From Hydrogenophaga sp. IBVHS1 (lineage in GTDB: Bacteria > Pseudomonadota > Gammaproteobacteria > Burkholderiales > Burkholderiaceae_C): a stretch of 64,000 bases of DNA. The notes under the pieces were generated by a model, which was not told the DNA's origin, searched no databases, and worked only from the letters and a program-made list of their open reading frames with translations. The stretch is from contig NZ_NFUU01000001.1 in NCBI RefSeq assembly GCF_002127265.1, positions 1,240,001 to 1,304,000 on the forward strand, written 5' to 3'. The position numbers were made by a program, and so were the translations under genes. Shown piece after piece: positions 41,285 to 48,695 of the stretch (position 1 is the stretch's first letter; each line of letters opens with the position of its first letter).

Positions 41285-41926
41285 TCAAGGTGCGATCGGC
41301 AGCCCGACCAGCTTCTCCAGCTCGGCGTGTTCGAGCCCGTCCACCTTGTCGATGAGCTGCAAGCCTTGGGGCGTGCAGTCCAGCGTGGCCAGGTCGCTGT
41401 AGATGCGCTTGACGCAGCCGATGCCAGTGAGCGGGTAGCTGCACTCGGCCACCACTTTGCTCGCGCCTTGCTTGGTGAGCAGATCCATCATCACCCAGGT
41501 CTGCTTGGCGCCAATGGCGAGGTCCATGGCGCCGCCCACCGCGGGAATGGAGCCAGCCTCGCCGGTGCTCCAGTTGGCCAGGTCGCCGGTGGCCGAAACC
41601 TGGAAAGCGCCGAGCACGCAGATGTCGAGGTGGCCGCCGCGCATCATGGCAAAGCTGTCGGCGTGGTGGAAATACACGCCACCGGGCAGCAGCGTCACCG
41701 GTTGTTTGCCGGCGTTGATGAGGTCGTAGTCTTCTTCGCCTTTGGCAGGTGCCGGGCCCATGCCCAGAATGCCGTTTTCGCTGTGCAACACCACTTCGAT
41801 GCCCTCGGGCAGGTGGTTGGCCACGAGCGTGGGCTGGCCGATGCCGAGATTCACGTAGGCGCCGTCGTGGATGTCCTGCGCCACACGGCGCGCGAGTTCT
41901 TCTTTGGTTCTTCTCGTGTAGGTCAT
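41285..41926 (-). CDS. 3-oxoacid CoA-transferase subunit B (PcaJ/ScoB-like)
   Basis: The 213-residue beta subunit of a family I CoA-transferase. The catalytic glutamate lies in VVLHSENGILGMGPAP, and the GAFQVSATGDLANWSTGEAGSIPAVGGAMDLAIGAKQ segment follows. It moves CoA from succinyl-CoA to a 3-oxoacid. Since maleylacetate reductase and hydroxyquinol dioxygenases are nearby, 3-oxoadipate is the likely acceptor (PcaIJ role), though acetoacetate (ScoAB) is possible. It overlaps subunit A by ATGA. Confidence 0.9.
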   Translation of the reverse strand: MTYTRRTKEELARRVAQDIHDGAYVNLGIGQPTLVANHLPEGIEVVLHSENGILGMGPAPAKGEEDYDLINAGKQPVTLLPGGVYFHHADSFAMMRGGHLDICVLGAFQVSATGDLANWSTGEAGSIPAVGGAMDLAIGAKQTWVMMDLLTKQGASKVVAECSYPLTGIGCVKRIYSDLATLDCTPQGLQLIDKVDGLEHAELEKLVGLPIAP

Positions 41927-42639
41927 GCTGCGTCCTTGAATCCACCGGCCTGCGTGGCCACGCGGGGTATCTGCACGATGGCGCTCACGTGGATGCCGGG
42001 GGTGACCACGGCTTCGGGGTCGAAGCTGCCGAGTTCGGCGATTTCATACACGCTGGCGATGGTGCGTTTTGCCGCAGTGGCCATCACCGGCCCGAAGTTG
42101 CGCGCGGCCTTGCGGTAGGTGAGGTTGCCCCAGCGGTCGCCGCGCTCGGCCTTGATGAGCGCCACGTCGCCGAAGATGGGGTACTCCAGCACAAAGGCTT
42201 TGCCGTTGATGACGCGGGTTTCCTTCTCGCTGCCATCGGCGTTTTTCGCCAGCTCGGTGCCGAAGCCCGTGGGCGTGAAGAAGGCGCCGATGCCAGCGCC
42301 TGCGGCGCGCAGGCGCTCGGCCAGGTTGCCCTGCGGCACCAGCTCCAGTTCCAGTTGTCCGCTGCGGTAGAGCGCGTCGAACACATGGCTGTCGGCCTGG
42401 CGCGGGAAGCTGCAGATCACCTTGCGCACGCGCCCGGTCTTGAGCAGCGCGGCCAGACCCGTGTCGCCGTTGCCGGCATTGTTGTTCACCACCGTGAGGT
42501 CTCGCGCCCCCTGGTCGATGAGGCCTTCGATGAGTTCGCCGGGGATGCCGGCGGTGCCGAAGCCACCGATGAGCACGGTGGCACCGTCGGCGATGCCGGT
42601 GAGCGCGTCGGCGATCGATTGGGCGATCTTGTTGATCAA
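41923..42639 (-). CDS. 3-oxoacid CoA-transferase subunit A (PcaI/ScoA-like)
   Basis: The 238-residue alpha subunit. The opening MINKIAQSIADALTGIADGATVLIGGFGTAGIPGELIEGL is the family I CoA-binding loop, and RPREF-like ALIKAERGDRWGNLTYRKAARNFGPVMATAAKRTIA completes the signature. It works as a heterodimer with subunit B. It is divergent from the 3-hydroxyisobutyrate-dehydrogenase-like gene, with 173 bases between starts that must hold both promoters; no clear operator could be picked there. Confidence 0.9.
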   Translation of the reverse strand: MINKIAQSIADALTGIADGATVLIGGFGTAGIPGELIEGLIDQGARDLTVVNNNAGNGDTGLAALLKTGRVRKVICSFPRQADSHVFDALYRSGQLELELVPQGNLAERLRAAGAGIGAFFTPTGFGTELAKNADGSEKETRVINGKAFVLEYPIFGDVALIKAERGDRWGNLTYRKAARNFGPVMATAAKRTIASVYEIAELGSFDPEAVVTPGIHVSAIVQIPRVATQAGGFKDAA

Positions 42640-42812
42640 GTCGATGTCTCCTGCTGATGTGGGAAGCCTGGGCGATTTTCAACGCCTTTGGCTGCCGCGC
42701 GCCGCGTGGGCTTTTCCCGAGCCGGAAAACTGATTTTCACCTCGTCCGTTGCACCGGGCCGGGTCGGGCGACACACTCAGCGGCCATTGACCACAAAGAC
42801 ACGGAGACAAGC

Positions 42813-43736
42813 GTGAGCAAGCGAATTGGATGGATCGGCCTCGGCCGCATGGGCGAAGCCATGGTGAAGCGGCTGACCAAGGCCGGCCACACGGTAGAGG
42901 TGTGGAACCGAACCCGCAGCAAAGCCGAACCCCTGGCCGAGTACGGCGCGGTGGTGGTGAGCAGCAAGCAAGACCTCTCCACCTGCGACACGGTGTTCAC
43001 CATGGTCTCCACCACCAACGACCTGAAGGAAGTGCTGTTCGGCGAAGGTGGCCTGGTGGCCGGCGACAAGCGACCGCGCGTGGTGATCGACAGCTCTTCC
43101 ATCTCGCAGGAGGGATCGGCCGAAATCCGCACGAAGCTCGAAGCCCTGGGCATTGCCTACCTGTGCGCCCCGGTTTCGGGCAACGCCAAGGTGGCCAAGG
43201 CCGGCAAACTGCTGGTGGTGGCCTCCGGCCCCAGGAATATCTACGACGAAGCCGAGCCGTATCTGGCCGCCATGTCGCGCAAGGCCATGTGGGTAGGCGA
43301 GGGCGAGCTGGCCCGCGTGTGGAAAATCGCGCACAACACCATGTTCGGCGTGATCATTCAGAACCTGTGCGAGATCACGGTGCTGGCCGAGAAAGCCGGC
43401 ATTACGCGCGATGTGTTCCTGGAGAGCATCAACGACTCGGTGCTGGGCTCCATGTACACGCGCTACAAGACGCCCGTGCTCACCAAGCTCAATTTTGATC
43501 AGGTGACCTTCACGCCCAAGCTGCTGCTGAAGGACATGGACCTGGGCCTGGGTGCGGCCAAGGCCCACGGCGTGGCCATGCCCGCAGCGGCGGCCACGCG
43601 CGAGAGCATTGCGCGCATGGTGGGCCGGGGCTACGAGGACATCGACTTCGCCGTGCTGCTGCGCGAGACCGCCGCCGATGCCGGGCTGCAGATCCAGCCG
43701 CTGGACGTCGACGTCAGCGACGGCCTGAGCAGCTGA
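42813..43736 (+). CDS. NAD(P)-dependent oxidoreductase (3-hydroxyisobutyrate dehydrogenase family), copy 1
   Basis: A 307-residue beta-hydroxyacid dehydrogenase. The Rossmann motif is RIGWIGLGRMGEAMVKRLTKAGH, the substrate loop is YLCAPVSGNAKVAKAGKLLVVASG and the catalytic lysine is expected in VWKIAHNTMFGVIIQNLCE (K of WKIAHN). It oxidises or reduces a short 2- or 3-hydroxyacid. The start is GTG at 42813 with a GGAGA ribosome-binding site; the frame is open upstream without homology. It begins a five-gene set ending in maleylacetate reductase. Confidence 0.87.
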   Translation: MSKRIGWIGLGRMGEAMVKRLTKAGHTVEVWNRTRSKAEPLAEYGAVVVSSKQDLSTCDTVFTMVSTTNDLKEVLFGEGGLVAGDKRPRVVIDSSSISQEGSAEIRTKLEALGIAYLCAPVSGNAKVAKAGKLLVVASGPRNIYDEAEPYLAAMSRKAMWVGEGELARVWKIAHNTMFGVIIQNLCEITVLAEKAGITRDVFLESINDSVLGSMYTRYKTPVLTKLNFDQVTFTPKLLLKDMDLGLGAAKAHGVAMPAAAATRESIARMVGRGYEDIDFAVLLRETAADAGLQIQPLDVDVSDGLSS

Positions 43737-43747
43737 GGCGCCCGGCC

Positions 43748-45091
43748 ATGGCTGCAGCCCGCACCCTGCTTCGCGGTGGCACCGTCATCACCATGGACGC
43801 GCAGGGCGACCTGCTGCGGGGTGACGTGCTCGTCACCGGCGACACCATCACGGCCATCGAGCCGGGGATTGCGGCCGAGGGCGCACAGGTGGTCGATGCG
43901 ACCGGCTGCATCGTCATCCCGGGTCTCGTCAACGCCCACATGCACACTTGGCAGACCGCATTGCGCGGCGTGGCCGCCAACTGGACGCTGCTGCAATATT
44001 TCAAGAACATGCACTCCGGTCTGGCCACCGTGTTCACGCCGGGCGATCTGCACATCGCCACGCTCGTGGGGGCGCTCAACCAGATCAACTGCGGCACCAC
44101 CACGCTGGTGGACTGGTGCCACAACAACCCCACGCCGGCGCACAACGACGCGGCGGTGGCCGCGCTGCTGCAGTCCGGCATTCGCGCGGCCTTTTTCCAC
44201 GGCACACCCAAGCCCGATCCCAAGCCGGGTGAAACACCATTCTGGGAGCAACCGCACCCGCGCGCCGAGGTGGAGCGGCTGCTGAACGAGCACCGTGGCG
44301 AACCGCTGCTGAGCATTCATGCCGCCGTGCTCGGGCCGCATTACTCCACGCTCGATGTCGCCATGCACGACTTCCGCATGGCCAAGGAACTCGGCCTCAT
44401 TGCCTCGCTGCACCAGGGCGGAGGGCCCGCGCGCACACCCGATGGCTGGGAGCGGCTTGAAGAAGCGGGCTTGCTGGGCCCGCACATCAACATCGTGCAC
44501 GGCCACGCGCTGACCGAAGCGCAACTGGCGCGGTTCTGCGAACTGGGCATGAGCTTTTCAGCGGCGGCCGAGAGCGAGATGTCGCAGGGCCACGGCCATC
44601 CGCTCACCGGCCGGCTGCGCGCCCTGGGCCGCGCACCCTCGCTGGGCGTGGATCTGGAGAGCGTGATGAGCGGCGACATGCTCAGCCAGGCGCGCATTGC
44701 ACTGGGCATCCAGCGCAGCCTGGACAACTTTGCTTACCGAGAAGCGCACGGCAGCATTCCGCCCACGTCCACCATCACCACGCGCGAGGCGCTGGCGTGG
44801 GTCACGGTGGAGGGCGCACGCATGCTCGGCCAGCAGGATCGCATCGGCAGCCTGGCGCCGGGCAAACAGGCCGACCTGGTGGTGATTCGCGCGGACACGC
44901 TGAACATGCAGCCCGTGCACGACCCGGTGAGCGCGGTGGTGATGCAGGCTTCGCTGGCCAACATTGAGAGCGTGATGATCGCCGGGCAGTGGCGCAAGCG
45001 CGGCGGGCGGGTACTCGATGCCGACATTGGCTCGCTGCTGGCAAGCTTGCAGCAGTCGGGCCGCAAGATCACGCAGGCCATGGGTCTGTGA
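43748..45091 (+). CDS. TRZ/ATZ-type amidohydrolase (deaminase)
   Basis: A 447-residue metal-dependent hydrolase of the cytosine-deaminase/TrzA/AtzB group. The first metal motif is VNAHMHTWQTALRG (HxH), followed by ASLHQGGG and VHGHAL histidines and the C-terminal SLAPGKQADLVVIRAD. These enzymes remove amino, alkylamino or chloro groups from heterocycles or ring-like substrates. It is placed between two hydroxyacid dehydrogenase-like genes, which suggests removal of a nitrogen group early in the pathway; substrate unknown. It starts 11 bases after copy 1. Confidence 0.87.
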   Translation: MAAARTLLRGGTVITMDAQGDLLRGDVLVTGDTITAIEPGIAAEGAQVVDATGCIVIPGLVNAHMHTWQTALRGVAANWTLLQYFKNMHSGLATVFTPGDLHIATLVGALNQINCGTTTLVDWCHNNPTPAHNDAAVAALLQSGIRAAFFHGTPKPDPKPGETPFWEQPHPRAEVERLLNEHRGEPLLSIHAAVLGPHYSTLDVAMHDFRMAKELGLIASLHQGGGPARTPDGWERLEEAGLLGPHINIVHGHALTEAQLARFCELGMSFSAAAESEMSQGHGHPLTGRLRALGRAPSLGVDLESVMSGDMLSQARIALGIQRSLDNFAYREAHGSIPPTSTITTREALAWVTVEGARMLGQQDRIGSLAPGKQADLVVIRADTLNMQPVHDPVSAVVMQASLANIESVMIAGQWRKRGGRVLDADIGSLLASLQQSGRKITQAMGL

Positions 45092-45116
45092 TGTCCACGC
45101 CCGACAGGAAGAAAAC

Positions 45117-45986
45117 ATGAGCATGAGCATTCATTTCATCGGCGTGGGCAAGATGGGCCTGCCCATGGCCAGCCACCTGCAGGCAGCCGGCCACACCGTT
45201 ACCGTGAGCGACCCCGACCCCGCGCGCCTGGCGCTGGCGGCCGATCGCGGCCTCGCCTCCGGCACCATGGAGGCGCTGGCCGGCGCGGAGGTGGTGATGT
45301 CTTCGCTGCCCCACGACCAGGCCTTGCGCAGCGTGGGCATGGCGGTGGCAGCTGCGCTGCCGCAGGGCGCGGTGTACCTCGACACCAGCACCGTGTCGCA
45401 GCACGTCTCGGCCGAGGTGGCCGAAGCCTGTGCGCGCGCTGGTGTGGAGTACTTGCGCATCACGGTGTCGGGCAACAACCACATGGCCGAAGCAGCGCAG
45501 CTCACGGTGATGGCATCCGGCCCTCGCGCGGTTCACGAACGCCTGCTCCCGCTGCTGCGCTGCTGGGGACCGAACCATTTCTACCTGGGCAGCGGCGAGC
45601 AGGCCCGCCTCATGAAACTGGTGGTGAATCTGCTCATTGCGCAGACCAGCGCCATGCTGGCCGAAGGCCTCACGCTCGGGCAGAAGGGCGGGCTGGAGTG
45701 GGCCGACATGTGGGCCGTGCTCGGCGCCAGCGCCGTGGCATCGCCCATCCTCAAGGCCAAGGCGGCCCAACTTTCAAGGCGCGACTATGCGCCCACCTTC
45801 ACCGTGACCCAGATGAACAAGGACCTCGATCTCATCCTCGCCGAAGCCGCGGCCTGCCAGGCCCCGGTGCCGCAAACCGCCGCCACGCGCCAGCTCATGG
45901 CCTCGGCGCAGGCGCAGGGGGATGCCGATCTGGACTACGCGGCCATCATCCGGGTGCTCGAACGCAGCGCAGGGCTGGATCGATGA
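45117..45986 (+). CDS. NAD(P)-dependent oxidoreductase (3-hydroxyisobutyrate dehydrogenase family), copy 2
   Basis: A 289-residue paralogue of copy 1. Rossmann motif FIGVGKMGLPMASHLQAAGH, substrate segment YLRITVSGNNHMAEAAQLTVMASG, and catalytic lysine in ARLMKLVVNLLIAQ. The two copies share the fold but differ widely in sequence, so they are probably for different substrates. An AGGAAG ribosome-binding site precedes the ATG at 45117. Its stop overlaps the maleylacetate reductase start as ATGA. Confidence 0.87.
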   Translation: MSMSIHFIGVGKMGLPMASHLQAAGHTVTVSDPDPARLALAADRGLASGTMEALAGAEVVMSSLPHDQALRSVGMAVAAALPQGAVYLDTSTVSQHVSAEVAEACARAGVEYLRITVSGNNHMAEAAQLTVMASGPRAVHERLLPLLRCWGPNHFYLGSGEQARLMKLVVNLLIAQTSAMLAEGLTLGQKGGLEWADMWAVLGASAVASPILKAKAAQLSRRDYAPTFTVTQMNKDLDLILAEAAACQAPVPQTAATRQLMASAQAQGDADLDYAAIIRVLERSAGLDR

Positions 45987-47041
45987 AGAACTTCGTCTAC
46001 CAGGGCCTGCCTTCGCGCGTGGTGTTCGGCGCCGGGTCTCTCGCTTCGCTCCCTGCCGAGATGGATGCGCTCAAGGCGCAGCGTGCGCTGGTGCTGTGTA
46101 CGCCCGAACAGCGCGACTCGGCCGAGCGCGTCGCCGCATTGCTGGGCTCGCGCTCCGCCGGCATCTTCGACCGCGCGGTGATGCATGTGCCCATCGAGAC
46201 CGCGCGCGAGGCCCGTGAGGAAGCGCGCCGGCTGGGCGCCGACTGCGCCGTGGCCATCGGCGGCGGCTCCACCACCGGCCTGGGCAAGGCCATCGCACTC
46301 GATTCCGGCCTGCCCATCCTCGCCATTCCCACCACCTACGCCGGCTCCGAGATGACGCCCATCTACGGCATCACCGAAGCGGGCCTGAAGAAAACCGGCA
46401 AGGACATGCGCGTGCTGCCCCGCACCGTGATCTACGACCCCGAACTCTCCATGACGCTGCCCGTGGGCCTGAGTGTCACCAGCGGCATCAACGCCATTGC
46501 CCACGCCGCCGAAGGCCTGTATTCGGTAGAAGGCAACCCGGTGATCGACCTCATGGCCGAAGAAGGCATTGCGGCCCTCGGCCGTGCCCTGCCGCGCATT
46601 CGCGCCAACGCGGGCGACCCCGAAGCCCGTTCCGACGCGCTCTACGGCGCATGGCTCTGCGGCATCGTGCTCGGCACCGTGGGCATGGCCCTGCACCACA
46701 AGCTGTGCCACACGCTGGGCGGCAGTTTCAATCTGCCCCATGCCGAGACGCACACCATCGTGCTGCCGCATGCGCTGGCTTACAACGCGGCTGCTGCACC
46801 GCAAGCCATGGAGCGCATTCGCCGTGCCCTGGCGGGCGTGAGCGCCGCGCAGGCCGTGTACGACCTGGCCAAACACAATGGCGCACCCGTGGCCCTGAAG
46901 GACATCGGCATGAAAGCCGAAGACCTCGACAAAGCCTGCGACATCGCCATGAGCAACCAGTACCCGAACCCGAGGCCGCTGGAGAGGGGGGCAATCCGCG
47001 CGTTGCTGCAGGATGCGTTCGAGGGCGTCAGACCGGGTTGA
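45983..47041 (+). CDS. Maleylacetate reductase
   Basis: A 352-residue iron-type alcohol dehydrogenase-fold enzyme. The N-terminus FVYQGLPSRVVFGAGSLASLPAEM and GGGSTTGLGKAIAL (nucleotide binding) with AIPTTYAGSEMTPIYGITE are the maleylacetate reductase form. Metal-site histidines lie in INAIAHAAEGL and HHKLCHTLGGSFNLPHAETHTIVLPHAL. It reduces maleylacetate to 3-oxoadipate, the step after hydroxyquinol ring cleavage; both dioxygenase candidates lie 6-12 kb downstream. It is the last gene of the amidohydrolase operon and converges with the next gene. Confidence 0.93.
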   Translation: MKNFVYQGLPSRVVFGAGSLASLPAEMDALKAQRALVLCTPEQRDSAERVAALLGSRSAGIFDRAVMHVPIETAREAREEARRLGADCAVAIGGGSTTGLGKAIALDSGLPILAIPTTYAGSEMTPIYGITEAGLKKTGKDMRVLPRTVIYDPELSMTLPVGLSVTSGINAIAHAAEGLYSVEGNPVIDLMAEEGIAALGRALPRIRANAGDPEARSDALYGAWLCGIVLGTVGMALHHKLCHTLGGSFNLPHAETHTIVLPHALAYNAAAAPQAMERIRRALAGVSAAQAVYDLAKHNGAPVALKDIGMKAEDLDKACDIAMSNQYPNPRPLERGAIRALLQDAFEGVRPG

Positions 47042-47060
47042 TGTCGCCGCTGTGTGCTGG

Positions 47061-47570
47061 TCAAGCCAAGCGAGAAACCGCTGCACGCAGCAGAACGCGA
47101 GAGTAAATCTTGTGAAATCCCAGCAGCACGCGAAACGCGAAGCCCATTCTGGCCTCACCCGTGCGCCTGTCAATCACCGGCACCACGGCCGAGCCGAAAT
47201 AGAGGCGGGTGCCCGGAGCGCCGTTCACGTCTGCGGGTGAGGACATCAGCCAGGACCGCGTGCGGCCCTGGAAATCGCGCAGGAGCAACTGGTTGGCTTT
47301 GCGGCTCTCGACGGACCAGGCCGAGAAGGTGTCAATCTGCCCGGCGCCGAGCGCGTGGGCCTGTTCATCGGTGGCGGGCCGCGAGGCGAACCAGCCCAGC
47401 AGGCGCCTCTCCACCTTGAAGACACCCGAGCTGTAGAACGCCGCGACGTACGCCGCCTGCGATACGGTGCCGGGCACGTTCACGGCGTAGCAGTCGGTGA
47501 ACGATCCCCCTTCGAGGTACTTTCTGAGCAAGGCCTCTTCGGGCAGCGGGCAGGGCTGGATGGATGTCAT
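47061..47570 (-). CDS. Conserved hypothetical protein (DUF2867-like)
   Basis: A 169-residue protein without a signal peptide. It has the pattern of small SRPBCC/DUF2867-like proteins: FTDCYAVNVPGTVSQAAYVAAFYSS, WSVESRKANQLLLRDFQGRTRSWLM and ARMGFAFRVLLGFHKIYSRVLLRAAV near the end. I cannot name its function. The ATG at 47570 is preferred because the upstream part of the frame overlaps the Ku 5' region. It is divergent from ku and ends 19 bases from the maleylacetate reductase stop. Confidence 0.65.
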   Translation of the reverse strand: MTSIQPCPLPEEALLRKYLEGGSFTDCYAVNVPGTVSQAAYVAAFYSSGVFKVERRLLGWFASRPATDEQAHALGAGQIDTFSAWSVESRKANQLLLRDFQGRTRSWLMSSPADVNGAPGTRLYFGSAVVPVIDRRTGEARMGFAFRVLLGFHKIYSRVLLRAAVSRLA

Positions 47571-47671
47571 GTGGGCGCGAGTATCCACCCGGGCGCAACG
47601 GGGTGCTGTCCTACACCGGACGGCGTTTGCTGGTGCTAATTTTCTTTTCTCGTATGAAAGGGAAATCCGCC

Positions 47672-48685
47672 ATGGCTGCACGCAGCAAGAAACCACCCCG
47701 CGCGGAGGCGGCGGACGAAGGCCAGGCGCCCACCTCCACGCGCACGATCTGGAAGGGTGCGATCAGCTTCGGGCTGGTGCACATTCCGGTGGGCCTTTAC
47801 TCGGCCACCATGAGCTCGGGTATCGATTTCGACTGGCTCGATCGCCGGTCGATGGACCCGGTGGGCTACAAGCGCATCAACAAGGTGACTGGCAAGGAAG
47901 TGTCCAGCGCCGACATCGTCAAGGGTGTCGAGTACGAAGATGGTCGCTATGTTCTGCTCTCGCCCGAAGAGATCGCCGCGGCCTTCCCCAAGGTCACGCA
48001 GACCATCGAGATCGAGACCTTCGTCGACGCCGACGAGATTCCTTTTGTGTACCTGGAGCGCCCCTACTACACCGCGCCGCTCAAGCGTGGCGAGAAGGTG
48101 TATGCCTTGCTGCGCGAAGCGCTCACCAAGAGCAACAAGGTGGGGCTGGCCAAGGTGGTGATCCAGACCAAGCAGCACCTGGCGGTGCTCATTCCCTGCG
48201 GTCGTGCGCTCATCCTGAATCTGCTGCGCTGGGGCGGTGAGATCCGGTCCTTTGAACAGCTCGACCTGCCACCGCTGGGGGTGAAGGCGGCGGGCATCAA
48301 GGACGCCGAGATGACCATGGCGATGCAGCTGATCGAAGACATGACGCAGCCGTGGAAGGCAGACGAGTTTCGCAATTCGTTCGCCGACGAAATCAACAAA
48401 CTGGTGGAGACCAAGGCCACCAAGGGTGAGCTGGCCGAGGTGGCCAAGGTGGACAAGGCGGAGGGAGCGCCTTCTGGCGCGAACGTGCTGGACCTCACCG
48501 CGCTGCTCAAGCGCAGCCTGGGTGCCGCGCGCAGCCCCCGGGACCAGCCCGCTTCCGTGACCGAATTGCCCACAGCAAAGGCCGCGCCGGCGCGCAAGGC
48601 GGCGGCGAAGAAAAAGCCAGCGACGAAGAAGGCCACCCCCGCGAGCAAGGCGCCTGCGAAGAAGCCGGTGCGTCGCGCAGCCTGA
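47672..48685 (+). CDS. ku: DNA end-binding protein Ku
   Basis: A 337-residue bacterial Ku. The Ku core starts at TRTIWKGAISFGLVHIPVGLYSA and runs through YKRINKVTGKEV, ADEIPFVYLERPYYTAPLKRGEKVYALLREAL and the MQLIEDMTQPWKADEFRNSF end. The tail from about residue 270 is rich in Lys, Ala and Pro (AAAKKKPATKKATPASKAPAKK), which is typical and binds DNA. It rings double-strand ends and recruits LigD, encoded 10 bases downstream. The ATG at 47672 has an AAGGGAA ribosome-binding site; ATG at 47654 is possible. Confidence 0.96.
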   Translation: MAARSKKPPRAEAADEGQAPTSTRTIWKGAISFGLVHIPVGLYSATMSSGIDFDWLDRRSMDPVGYKRINKVTGKEVSSADIVKGVEYEDGRYVLLSPEEIAAAFPKVTQTIEIETFVDADEIPFVYLERPYYTAPLKRGEKVYALLREALTKSNKVGLAKVVIQTKQHLAVLIPCGRALILNLLRWGGEIRSFEQLDLPPLGVKAAGIKDAEMTMAMQLIEDMTQPWKADEFRNSFADEINKLVETKATKGELAEVAKVDKAEGAPSGANVLDLTALLKRSLGAARSPRDQPASVTELPTAKAAPARKAAAKKKPATKKATPASKAPAKKPVRRAA

Positions 48686-48695
48686 GAGGTGGGGC

